The position numbers and the translations under genes are program-made. A stretch of DNA of 34,964 bases from Calothrix sp. MO_192.B10 (GTDB taxonomy: Bacteria > Cyanobacteriota > Cyanobacteriia > Cyanobacteriales > Nostocaceae). The notes below the pieces were generated by a model. That model was not told where the DNA came from. It saw nothing but the letters and a program-made list of their open reading frames with translations, and ran no database searches. Each line of letters opens with the position of its first letter. Position 1 is the stretch's first letter. Positions 16,365 through 23,809 of this stretch are shown piece by piece. The stretch is taken from positions 1 to 34,964 of the forward strand of contig JASJDS010000022.1 of NCBI GenBank assembly GCA_030065055.1, written 5' to 3'.

Positions 16365-17171
16365 ATGGTAAAACCGCGCAGGAAACTTGCCCAGCATTGG
16401 CTCAGAAGTGACAAGGCTCTCAATGATATTATTCGGGCAGCATCATGCACAAATGACGATCGCATTCTGGAAATTGGACCCGGTACGGGGATACTCACCC
16501 GCCGTCTTTTACCTTTAGTACAGTCGTTGATGGCAGTGGAAATTGACCGCGATTTGTGTCAGTTGTTAGCAAAAGAATTGGGTAAAAAAGAAAACTTCTT
16601 GTTATTGCAAGGGGACTTCTTATCATTGGATTTATCCTCCCTGTTGGCAGACTTCCCTGGGTTTCAAAACCCGAATAAAGTAGTTGCCAATATTCCTTAC
16701 AATATTACTGGGCCAATTATTGAAAAATTGTTGGGTAAAATCTCTCACCCCAACCCCCAACCCTATGAGTTGATTGTATTATTGATTCAGAAGGAAGTTG
16801 CCCAAAGATTAGTTGCCAAACCAGGAACCAAAGCATTTGGAGCATTGACAGTAAGAGTCCAATATTTAGCAGAATGCCAGATGGTTTCTATTGTCCCAGC
16901 CAAAGCATTTTATCCCGTACCAAAAGTGGACTCAGCCATCGTTAGCTTGCGTCCTAGAAATATAGAAACACCAGCACATAATTCCAAACAATTGGAGACG
17001 ATAGTTAAATTAGGATTTGGGGCAAAGCGGAAAATGCTACGCAATAACTTACAATCTCTTATAGAACGCGATCGCTTCATTCAATTATTAGAACAATTAC
17101 AAATAAATCCCCAAGCTCGTGCTGAAGACCTCAGTGTGCAACAATGGATCGCATTGAGCAATCATTTATAA
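16365..17171 (+). CDS. ksgA: 16S rRNA dimethyladenosine transferase
   Basis: RsmA/KsgA methylates two adjacent adenines near the 3' end of 16S rRNA (A1518 and A1519 in E. coli numbering) using S-adenosylmethionine during small-subunit maturation. Visible motifs are the N-terminal KLAQHWL, SAM-binding motif I LEIGPGTG (35-42), acidic VEIDRDL (58-64), QGDFL (82-86) and the catalytic NIPYN (109-113). Length of 268 aa is normal. I chose ATG 16365 over TTG 16359 because AAAGG at 16354-16358 gives good spacing. The next genes, ispE and DUF3082, follow on the same strand, an order I recall as common in cyanobacteria. Confidence 0.95.
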   Translation: MVKPRRKLAQHWLRSDKALNDIIRAASCTNDDRILEIGPGTGILTRRLLPLVQSLMAVEIDRDLCQLLAKELGKKENFLLLQGDFLSLDLSSLLADFPGFQNPNKVVANIPYNITGPIIEKLLGKISHPNPQPYELIVLLIQKEVAQRLVAKPGTKAFGALTVRVQYLAECQMVSIVPAKAFYPVPKVDSAIVSLRPRNIETPAHNSKQLETIVKLGFGAKRKMLRNNLQSLIERDRFIQLLEQLQINPQARAEDLSVQQWIALSNHL

Positions 17172-17256
17172 GTAGGGAGCAGGGGAAGACAAGGAGACAA
17201 GGAAACAAGGGTATAAATTTCATCCCATCACCTCATCACCTCATCACCGCTCCCTC

Positions 17257-17309
17257 ACTCCCCCACTCCCCCACTCCCCCACTCCCCCACTCCCCCACTC
17301 CCCCACTCC
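17257..17309. repeat. ACTCCCCC octamer tandem repeat upstream of ispE
   Basis: About six head-to-tail copies of ACTCCCCC end 3 bp before the ispE ATG, where a ribosome binding site would normally sit. On the + strand mRNA this is C-rich and offers no Shine-Dalgarno, so translation of ispE must start without one or use another signal. Copy number is likely to vary between strains. Confidence 0.8.
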
Positions 17310-17312
17310 AAA

Positions 17313-18263
17313 ATGCATAGCTGTACCCTCATCGCCCCGGCAAAAATTAATCTATACTTAGAAATAATCGGCGATCGCTCCGATGGTTATCATGAGTTAG
17401 CTATGATACTGCAAAGCATTGACCTTGCAGACCAGATAGATATACAAACAAGCAGTATAGACAGAATTCGCGTGCGATGCGACCATCCCCAAGTACCTAC
17501 AGACCAAAGTAATCTGGCTTACAAAGCTGCGGCATTAATGACCGCCGAATTTCCAGCAGCCTTTCTTAAACATGGGGGGTTAAATATTAGCATCAACAAA
17601 CGGATTCCCATATCAGCAGGTTTAGCAGGTGGTTCCACCAATGCAGCCGCAGTTTTGTTAGGTATAGATTTACTATGGAATTTGGGATTAACCCAGTCAG
17701 AACTGGAAGAGTTAGGTGCAAGATTGGGTTCCGATATACCCTTTTGCATTGCAGGTGGAACAGCCATAGCTACAGGTAGAGGAGAACAGCTAGCTCCCCT
17801 GCCCAGTTTAGATAACATATATATAGTACTGGCAAAATATCGCAGCCTTGAAGTATCCACCCCTTGGGCATACAAAACCTATCGCCAACAATTCGGGAGT
17901 ACCTATATTAAAGATAGGGAAAGTTTAGCAGCACGGGCAGCAGCAGTCCACTCTGGAGATATGGTTAAAGCCATTTTACATAAAGATACAAAAGAAATCG
18001 CCCAACAGCTGCATAATGATTTAGAAAAAGTAGTATTACCAGAATATCCCCTAGTTTTGCAATTACGGGAAACCTTTGCCAAATCTGGAGTGTTAGGAAC
18101 CATGATGTCTGGTTCTGGTCCCAGTGTATTTGCATTGTGCGAATCCAAACAACAAGCAGAAGAAGTAAAATCCCATGTCAGGGAAACAATACCCGACCAA
18201 GACTTAGAATTATTCGTAACCCAATTAATTACCCACGGCATTCACGTAGCTTCATCAACTTAG
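17313..18263 (+). CDS. ispE: 4-diphosphocytidyl-2-C-methyl-D-erythritol kinase
   Basis: IspE phosphorylates the 2-hydroxyl of CDP-methylerythritol in the MEP pathway for isoprenoid precursors (carotenoids, phytol, quinones). GHMP kinase motifs are present: APAKINLYLEI near the start, the ATP-binding loop AGLAGGSTNAA, GSDIPFC, and the C-terminal MSGSGPS. Length of 316 aa fits. The start ATG 17313 follows directly after a C-rich tandem repeat with no Shine-Dalgarno, but the APAKINL motif at residues 8-14 fits this start and no better upstream one is seen. Confidence 0.95.
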   Translation: MHSCTLIAPAKINLYLEIIGDRSDGYHELAMILQSIDLADQIDIQTSSIDRIRVRCDHPQVPTDQSNLAYKAAALMTAEFPAAFLKHGGLNISINKRIPISAGLAGGSTNAAAVLLGIDLLWNLGLTQSELEELGARLGSDIPFCIAGGTAIATGRGEQLAPLPSLDNIYIVLAKYRSLEVSTPWAYKTYRQQFGSTYIKDRESLAARAAAVHSGDMVKAILHKDTKEIAQQLHNDLEKVVLPEYPLVLQLRETFAKSGVLGTMMSGSGPSVFALCESKQQAEEVKSHVRETIPDQDLELFVTQLITHGIHVASST

Positions 18264-18280
18264 TCGTATTTGGGAAAATT

Positions 18281-18304
18281 GATAACTGATAACTGATAAC
18301 TGAT
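18281..18304. repeat. GATAACT heptamer repeat
   Basis: About three and a half head-to-tail GATAACT units end at the start codon of the DUF3082 gene. The inverted form (TTATCAG repeats) occurs at 26052-26087. The repeat again replaces the expected ribosome site region. Confidence 0.7.
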
Positions 18305-18306
18305 AT

Positions 18307-18627
18307 ATGAAAGAACCCAACCAATCCCCAACTACAGAAAATCAAACACAAACTTCAACCACCCCCTCTCGCTGTTTCACAGGAGCAATTTTGTCAGGGG
18401 GATTGGCATTTGCAATGTATAAATTAGTAATTGCGATCGCTACAAATTTTGCTAATAAACCAATTCACTCTCACAATCCCCTAGTTCTCAATATTTCCTC
18501 CCTTGTACGAACTGCGGTTGTAGGAGTAATGATGATGGGAACAGGTATATTTGGCATAGTCAGCCTGGGGTTACTAGCACTAGGATTACAATTATTAGTC
18601 CAAAAATTCGCCAAAAATCAAACCTAG
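18307..18627 (+). CDS. DUF3082 family small membrane protein, 106 aa
   Basis: A cyanobacterial family of unknown function. A polar Thr/Gln/Pro-rich N-terminus (1-25) is followed by two hydrophobic segments: AILSGGLAFAMYKLVIAIA (about 28-46) and a Gly/Met-rich stretch VVGVMMMGTGIFGIVSLGLL (about 71-90). It ends in a short basic tail (QKFAKNQT), consistent with a two-span membrane protein. It follows ispE by 43 bp and probably shares its transcript. An imperfect palindrome lies after its stop. Confidence 0.82.
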   Translation: MKEPNQSPTTENQTQTSTTPSRCFTGAILSGGLAFAMYKLVIAIATNFANKPIHSHNPLVLNISSLVRTAVVGVMMMGTGIFGIVSLGLLALGLQLLVQKFAKNQT

Positions 18628-18674
18628 TATTGCACCAGATTCACCTGAGTTCGGTGTTAGGAGTTAAAATTGCG

Positions 18675-18712
18675 GATAATTGGTGGGGGATTTAAACCCA
18701 CCACCAATTGTA
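18675..18712. terminator. Palindrome between convergent genes
   Basis: After the DUF3082 stop an imperfect inverted repeat forms a strong stem: ATAATTGGTGGGGGATTT pairs with AAACCCACCACCAATTG with small mismatches. It lies between two convergent genes, so it could terminate both, although no clean T-run follows on either side. Confidence 0.45.
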
Positions 18713-18759
18713 GGCCACCAAATTTTTACCTTCTTCCTTCTTCCTTTGAGCGTAGCGAA

Positions 18760-21468
18760 TCAAAGATCCCGATGCAGGTAGAAACTACCACTATCAGAGG
18801 AGTCATCAACGGTGAGTCGGAAGATGTAAACCCCACTTGCAACCGGGCTATTATCATCATCAAGACCATCCCAGAACAACTGCCGTTCTCCCACAGTAGG
18901 GTTAGACTCATCCAGTAACAACCTAACTTCTAATCCGAAACGATTCCAAATATTCAGCCATGCATGTTTTGCACCTTCTGGTATTTGAACGCTGATAATA
19001 GCAGTGTTAGTGAACCTTTGTAAACCTGCTGTTTTGATCATCCTCCCAGTTAAAATCGAACCCGCACCTGCGAGCTGAGGAGCAGAGACTTCCGGAACTC
19101 CTTCAGGATTGTATTTATAAATCATTCGGCCACTGGCGTAACCCACCGTCACAGGGTCCCCAATAAAGCGGAAACGATTAATAAAACGCCCCACCTCATT
19201 CGCATCAGTCCAATTTTGACCACCATCAATCGTGCCACTTGTGTAACCAGCGGTGAAGTCAGCATTCCCCCAACCTCCAACCCATCCACGATCTTCAGTG
19301 ATAAAACCTATGCCCTCAAGATTAGCATTTCCCTGTTGATCGTTAATGGGGAGACGACTCCAAGTCTGACCTCCATCTGTAGTTTTCAATACTGCTCCTC
19401 TAGTAAAACTTTCCAGGGAAACATAGCCCACCAGATTGTTAACGAAGTATATTTTCCAGCCCCATTCTCCTGGTTCAAAATTAAGGTTAGCAACACGGTT
19501 CTCCCAAGTTTGACCACCATCAGTTGTATACAGCACAACTGGGACAACATCGTCATATAGAGGATCGTCCTTCTGTGAGAAACCACCAACAACAAATCCT
19601 TCCTGCTCATTAAAGAAGAAAATATCAATTAAGTTAGAAGCATAAGCCTCCATATTAATCGCAGTCCAAGTCTCTCCCCCATCAGTAGTTTTTAATACTC
19701 TAGTGGGAAAACGCTTATAGGGAAAGTTAGTCCCCGAAGCGTAGACTACCATTTCATTCACGACATATAACCCACAAATTGCCAAGGGCGCATTATCTGG
19801 AAGATTGGCAACGAAAGTCCAAGTCGTGCCACCATCAATGGTCTGAAACATACGATAGGCATCTGTAAGTGTTCCCACCCAACCTTTTTGGTCATTAGCA
19901 AAACTAATACAACGCAGATATACCGCTCTTGTTCCAATCATGGGGGTGCGGAATTGCTGCACCCATGTTGCTCCTCCATCATTGGTATGCAGGATTTGCC
20001 CATCACTGTTCACTGCCCAGCCCTTTTGAGGTGAGACAAACCAGATATCATCATATCGGGAACCAGCTTCAGGAGCACTAGTAGGATTCCAACCGGGTCT
20101 TTCTCCCATTGCAGGTGCTCCACCTTCAGGTGTACCAAGTTCGATCCAGCGCTTGAATGTATCAATTTGACTTTGAGACCAGGGATTACCTGGTGGCATG
20201 AAACCACTAGAAACTGCATCTAAGATATTTTGGGCATTCACTTTAACATCCTGATAGCTGCTTAGATCTAACCCTCGCCGCTTCATACAAGCAACATCAC
20301 CATCATTAAATAACCCTTTGATATCATCTTCCCAAGTTGGAGAATCGACAGTCATACCTCCACCTCCAGAACCACCATTTCCAGGAAGTCCTTGGGTTGA
20401 TGTCAAACGAAAACAAGGACCATAGGTTTGTCCCGGCTGAGATGGAATTTCCTGAGCCATCAGATCTGTGGCAATGGGCGTTAGAGAACTCATCGTCCCC
20501 ACAAAAGTTCTCAGCTGTTCAGGATTGCCATCCCATGCAGTTTCTATTTGCCGCAACATCAAGCTGTATTGTCGATCAAACTCTTCTATCTTTTGCCATA
20601 CTTGCTCATCTTCCACCTCTTCTCTAGTGTATCCACCAGCAGGAATCTCAGCCATGGGCCATACCTCTGGGAAGGAAATGGCATCCTCAGGATCATCACT
20701 AAATTTGAATTTTTTTGTGATTGTATCTTGGGTGATTTTCCGACCCCGATAAAGTTCTAGAAAGCGATAATAATGTGCGAGATCTTCGATTCCTGTGTCG
20801 ATGGGAGAACCACTGGAGCCTTCCCCTTGGCGTTTGATTAACTGAATCGCTCTTTCAACGTCTTCTAGATTACGGATAATAAAGATTCCCGGTCCCTCTG
20901 ATGGGTCAAAGGCGCGTTCCAGTTGCTTTTCTGTCTTGAGTTCAGGCAGTTTACCCATACTACTGAGATAGGTAAATCCCTCCTGGATCATGGTGTAGAA
21001 ATTACCTATTGTTTTAGCCCTGATCCGGACACTTTCTGCAAATGTTTGAGTTTCATTGCGATCGTTCTCAATCTCAATCGGCCCTGCCTCAGGGTACTCA
21101 ATTTTGAGAAATACTTGCAACGCTTCCCGTGAAAAACGCCTTAGTGATACCTCTACATCTGGCTGTACCCCTCCTGGGAGTGGTCCAGGATATGTGGGAA
21201 GTGCCTTCGATGATGTTAGGTCAGGTTTAGCACCAATCGCTACAAGAAGATTACAGACTAATCCCATGTGCAGCATCTCTTCCTCAGCAATATGTTCCTT
21301 GATGGAGTCATAAGCTAAATTTGAGTCAGACGGATCTTTAATAGACCAAAGGGCGCAAAGATAAGGTGGGAGTGTAGAGAACTCTAACTTCAGAGCAGTT
21401 TGTAGACAAGATTGCAACCATTCTAAATTCCAGTTAGGTTGCGAGACACTCATTAGCTTCTGAAACAT
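18760..21468 (-). CDS. Ferritin-like / heme-less cytochrome-like / Ycf48-like beta-propeller fusion, 902 aa
   Basis: Three parts are visible. Residues 1-340 form a VioB/RebD-type ferritin-like domain, with a candidate metal-binding set Glu29 (LKLEFSTLPPYL), Glu62-Glu64 and His67 (AEEEMLHMG), Glu145, His232 and Glu238. After a Gly-rich linker (about 359-372), residues 377-450 look like a small cytochrome-c-type domain (DIKGLF, DLSSYQDV, GFMPPG, WIELGTPEGG), but there is no CxxCH: it reads DVACMKRRG. Residues 470-790 carry repeats of the Ycf48/BNR type (HTNDGGATW, QTIDGGTTW, KTTDGGETW, YTTDGGQTW, KTTDGGQTW, GTIDGGQNW). The C-terminus (830-902) resembles FlgD/secretion-type Ig tails (FWDGLDDDNSPVASGVYIF). 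No signal peptide is seen. Ycf48-type propellers bind proteins in photosystem II assembly, but nothing here proves that role. Confidence 0.85.
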   Translation of the reverse strand: MFQKLMSVSQPNWNLEWLQSCLQTALKLEFSTLPPYLCALWSIKDPSDSNLAYDSIKEHIAEEEMLHMGLVCNLLVAIGAKPDLTSSKALPTYPGPLPGGVQPDVEVSLRRFSREALQVFLKIEYPEAGPIEIENDRNETQTFAESVRIRAKTIGNFYTMIQEGFTYLSSMGKLPELKTEKQLERAFDPSEGPGIFIIRNLEDVERAIQLIKRQGEGSSGSPIDTGIEDLAHYYRFLELYRGRKITQDTITKKFKFSDDPEDAISFPEVWPMAEIPAGGYTREEVEDEQVWQKIEEFDRQYSLMLRQIETAWDGNPEQLRTFVGTMSSLTPIATDLMAQEIPSQPGQTYGPCFRLTSTQGLPGNGGSGGGGMTVDSPTWEDDIKGLFNDGDVACMKRRGLDLSSYQDVKVNAQNILDAVSSGFMPPGNPWSQSQIDTFKRWIELGTPEGGAPAMGERPGWNPTSAPEAGSRYDDIWFVSPQKGWAVNSDGQILHTNDGGATWVQQFRTPMIGTRAVYLRCISFANDQKGWVGTLTDAYRMFQTIDGGTTWTFVANLPDNAPLAICGLYVVNEMVVYASGTNFPYKRFPTRVLKTTDGGETWTAINMEAYASNLIDIFFFNEQEGFVVGGFSQKDDPLYDDVVPVVLYTTDGGQTWENRVANLNFEPGEWGWKIYFVNNLVGYVSLESFTRGAVLKTTDGGQTWSRLPINDQQGNANLEGIGFITEDRGWVGGWGNADFTAGYTSGTIDGGQNWTDANEVGRFINRFRFIGDPVTVGYASGRMIYKYNPEGVPEVSAPQLAGAGSILTGRMIKTAGLQRFTNTAIISVQIPEGAKHAWLNIWNRFGLEVRLLLDESNPTVGERQLFWDGLDDDNSPVASGVYIFRLTVDDSSDSGSFYLHRDL

Positions 21469-21935
21469 TATTTATTTTCCTCCAACAATATCTATGTGAA
21501 TGTAAAAATAACCCAGCTACTATTAATCCAACACCTCAAATCTTTTTCATTTAATCGTGATTTTACATAATAAAATCAGGACTAAAGCTGGGTGTCACAA
21601 TCGGTGATTGGTGCGTGATTCAGGTGTTATGTGAATTTATTTGTAGGTTCTGAGCAAAAGTGAATAAATGTTGTTAATTAACCCTCTTGAATCACTCTCG
21701 CGCTTATAAAAATCTAAAACCCCTATTTTTACAGACTTTTATAAATTTAGGCGTAGGTTGGATTGAGTCACGTAGATGCACAGGGGCTTGCCGAAGGCTA
21801 GAGTAGAGTAACCCAACAACCAAAAATCTTGGTATTATTGGGTTTTACGACTTTCCACCCAACCTACATTTATTTTTTATTCCCAGAGTGAAATTAGAAA
21901 GTTAAACCTATTTTCCCTTTTTTTCTTTCACCTGA
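21469..21935. other. Intergenic region with MITE-like palindromic repeat
   Basis: No intact gene is seen. It contains the start region of the ferritin-Ycf48 gene and, at 21753-21867, a non-coding element with matching ends GTAGGTTGG and CCAACCTAC. The rest is AT-rich without clear features. Confidence 0.6.
21753..21867. repeat. MITE-like element, 115 bp, 9-bp terminal inverted repeats
   Basis: The ends GTAGGTTGG (21753-21761) and CCAACCTAC (21859-21867) are perfect inverted repeats. Inside are further CCCAACAA and ATTGGGTTTT pieces that can pair with each other. Elements with GTAGGTTGGG ends are common between cyanobacterial genes. It has no coding capacity, so any movement would need a transposase in trans. 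Confidence 0.6.
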
Positions 21936-22301
21936 ATATATTTCTCTGGTCTGATATTTCTACATAAAAGCATTTTTTACTATCCTGATGTCATCGTCAG
22001 CTGCGACTCTCAAGACAAAGAACGCTTTTTCTTAAATTATCCTTGTTTAATTATAGAGGTGCTATCACCCAGCACAGAAACAACAGATAGACGAGAAAAA
22101 CTTGTTAATTACCGTACTTTAGAAAGCTTACAAGAATATGTGTTAGTTTCTCAAGAGGAAATAAAAATCGAAGTTTATCGTCAAGATGCTCAAGGAAATT
22201 GGTCACTGACAATTTTAGGTAAAGATGATGAATTATGCTTAGATTCTATTGACCTAAACTTGACAATGGCAGATATTTACGAAGATGTAATAAATGTTTG
22301 A
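21936..22301 (+). pseudogene. Uma2 family (DUF820) nuclease-like gene, 5'-truncated remnant
   Basis: A frame open from 21936 (just after TGA 21933-21935) to TGA 22299-22301 encodes the C-terminal ~107 residues of a Uma2 protein: YYPDVIVSCD, IIEVLSPSTETTDRREKL, YRTLESLQEYVLVSQEE, EVYRQDAQGNW, DIYEDV. The catalytic Asp and Glu/Lys motifs are present. The N-terminal ~70 residues are gone and there is no start codon before YYPDV; the first ATG or GTG inside lies past the catalytic Asp. The final codons AAT GTT TGA overlap the conserved GTTTGACACTC edge of the adjoining IS605-type right end, so the insertion supplied the stop codon. Confidence 0.8.
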
Positions 22302-22640
22302 CACTCTGCGCTCTAAAGAGACGCAGATTCTCTAAGAGTTTTTGCCGTATCTCTTAGATTTCCGACTGTCAATCACCGTGTACGCGGTTAAATCAAACAA
22401 ACTTAACTGCGTGTACGATGATTCGCAGGCATGGTTCCTGGACTCAACGCGCTTAGACGTTGATACCTTCACAGGCGTAACTTTCCCGCAGTCCGCAGGT
22501 AGAGTCTTTTTATTTTTTGGAAAGACTAATCCCACACGCTTGGCAATTGTCCTAGAAGCTTTCGTGTCAGCGTGTTCTGTATGTCCGCAATTGGTGCAAA
22601 GAAACTTCTCTCCACTGCGGTTATTTTTATCGACGTAATG
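22296..22640 (-). mobile_element. IS200/IS605-family remnant: tnpB 3' end plus right-end hairpin
   Basis: On the minus strand, 22640-22332 encodes the C-terminus of TnpB: SGEKFLCTNCGHTEHADTKAS, which is the second zinc-finger pair (CTNC), the third RuvC acidic residue (HAD) and the following helix, then a diverged tail ending at 22332. The first zinc-finger pair and everything N-terminal are absent, so no nuclease is made. Directly after the stop is a hairpin (TCTGCG.CTC-TAAA-GAG.CGCAGA, 22305-22327) and then GTGTCAAAC, the right-end signature also found at 34617-34647. A second stem, TCTAAGAG with CTCTTAGA (22331-22358), lies beside it. The piece is a deletion derivative. Confidence 0.8.
22371..22423 (+). 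other. 20-bp hairpin inside the tnpB remnant, paired best as + strand RNA
   Basis: The arms CGTGTACGCGGTTAA (22377-22391) and TTAACTGCGTGTACG (22403-22417) pair over all 15 positions when G-U pairs are allowed on the + strand. Beyond one C-A mismatch the stem continues for five more pairs (AATCA with TGATT). The minus-strand RNA, the sense of tnpB, would carry three A-C mismatches instead. This hints at a + strand transcript, but could be chance. Confidence 0.4.
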
Positions 22641-22792
22641 AAAATATATCCTAATAATCTAAAGCTAATTTTTCCCAAATAGTTAGGAAATTTACGGTTA
22701 ATTTTTTCTTAATGGACAAAAATAACTTAACCCTCACGTCATTTAAACGCTGCTCTAAGTATTAATCTCGATCGCTCTTGAGGAAGAAAACT

Positions 22793-23125
22793 ATGTCATT
22801 GATTCATTGGGATAAGTCCGTACTTTCATTTCACCTGAAAGAAATCGTCGAAGATGGTCAGGGAAACAATCCTGTTGCCTTAGCAGGATTAAGCGCGATC
22901 GCAGTTAGTTCTTTTCTTGTGCCGGTGGTGACAAAATTAGGCAGACCTTTTCTGAAGGCAGTGATTAAGAATGGTTTATCTCTCAACCCAGAAAGTATGG
23001 CATTCCCAGTCAACCCTACAACAAACGAGCTTACTCAGATGTGGCAACAAGCAGCGAGTGCTAGTCAACCACTTTGCAGAATTCAAGCTAGTCCCCCACG
23101 AGAAAATCCCACAACCTGCCGATGA
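22793..23125 (+). CDS. DUF5132-like small protein, 110 aa
   Basis: From ATG 22793 the protein starts MSLIHWDKSVLSF and has one hydrophobic segment (VALAGLSAIAVSSFLVPVVTKLG) followed by GRPFLKAVIKNGLSL. That is the same pattern as PLAKAAIKSGFTLY in the DUF5132 protein at 23426-23761, so the two are probably distant paralogues. GAGGA 9 nt upstream supports ATG 22793 over the TTG at 22778. The C-terminal ~15 residues come from a dispersed 92-bp repeat (from 23084) that has run into the gene, so the natural end may have been lost. Function unknown; neighbours suggest metal or envelope homeostasis. Confidence 0.62.
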   Translation: MSLIHWDKSVLSFHLKEIVEDGQGNNPVALAGLSAIAVSSFLVPVVTKLGRPFLKAVIKNGLSLNPESMAFPVNPTTNELTQMWQQAASASQPLCRIQASPPRENPTTCR

Positions 23126-23175
23126 AAATGCTTTGTGACCAACTCCTCAAGGGCGCACGCAATGCGCCCCTACTC
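23084..23175 (+). repeat. 92-bp dispersed repeat, copy A (second copy inverted at 29331-29425)
   Basis: It runs from CAAGCTAGTCCCCCACG through ATCCCACAACCTGC and GAAAATGC to CAAGGGCGCACGCAATGCGCCCCTACTC. The reverse complement of 29331-29425 matches it nearly base for base. The inner GGGCGCA-CGCAA-TGCGCCC is a 7-bp hairpin. The left 45 bp recur alone at 23195-23240 and 23323-23367, giving a small cluster of partial copies. Confidence 0.8.
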
Positions 23176-23425
23176 TGCGCCTCCTAATTATTTTCAAGCT
23201 AGCCCCCCACGGGAAAATCCCAAAACCAAACATGAAAATATCTCGATTGTGGCTCCCACACCTAAGCTGTCAACCATCAACTAACAACTAACAACTAACA
23301 ACTAACAACTATCAACCATTTTCAAGCTAGTCCCCCACGGGAGAATCCCAAAACCAAACATGAAAATAATTCCCTCACTCCTTCACTCCTTCACTCCTTC
23401 CCTCCTTCACTCCTTCACTCCTTGG
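23126..23425. other. Repeat-filled intergenic region
   Basis: Almost the whole 300 bp is repeats: the end of the 92-bp repeat, two shorter copies of its left part (23195-23240, 23323-23367), about four CTAACAA heptamers (23281-23308), and about six CACTCCTT-type octamers (23371-23423) ending at the DUF5132 stop. No gene is seen. The three copies are irregularly spaced, so this is not a CRISPR array. Confidence 0.75.
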
Positions 23426-23761
23426 CTAGTTATCTTGAGTGTCTCCCATAGTATTAGGGGTAATCATGAAACTTGCTGCCCCAGTCGCCTTGTTCGCTTC
23501 TTCGGCTAAGGCTTCGGCTTTTGCTTCGGCAACAATATCACCGATGACTTCACCTGTTTCAGCGATCGCTCCTTTGGTTTTTTCGTATAAGGTGAAACCA
23601 CTTTTGATCGCTGCTTTGGCTAAGGGTTTCACTAGAGGTAGTACTGCGGGGGCTAAAATTACTACTCCTATTCCCACTGCTACAGTTTGCACAGGGTGAT
23701 TTCTGTAAGCATTTTTAACTTGGTTGAGGATGGAATCTCTTACTGGTTGCATTTCTGGCAT
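23426..23761 (-). CDS. DUF5132 family protein, 111 aa
   Basis: The N-terminus is amphipathic (MQPVRDSILNQVKNAYRNHP). A glycine/valine-rich hydrophobic segment (VQTVAVGIGVVILAPAVLPLV) leads to the family signature KPLAKAAIKSGFTLYEKTKGAIAETGE, and then an Ala/Glu-rich helix (IVAEAKAEALAEEANKA). It is probably membrane-attached. In cyanobacteria and other bacteria DUF5132 genes often sit beside heavy-metal-type P-type ATPases and HMA2-domain proteins, as here (ATPase gene 48 bp upstream on the same strand start-side). The biochemical role is not established. A tandem repeat begins right after its stop. Confidence 0.78.
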   Translation of the reverse strand: MPEMQPVRDSILNQVKNAYRNHPVQTVAVGIGVVILAPAVLPLVKPLAKAAIKSGFTLYEKTKGAIAETGEVIGDIVAEAKAEALAEEANKATGAASFMITPNTMGDTQDN

Positions 23762-23809
23762 ATTATGGGTTTCTCCTGAAATGGATTGATTTTTTATCTA
23801 TACTCATAG

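Noticed and set aside
22342-22638. 98-aa + strand frame over the tnpB remnant
   Set aside because: The minus strand encodes a recognisable TnpB zinc-finger end (CTNCGHTEHAD); the + frame has no family features.
23084-23367. Three ~45-bp repeats as a small CRISPR array
   Set aside because: Spacing is irregular, the intervals are filled with other simple repeats, there are no cas genes, and a further copy lies 6 kb away inverted.
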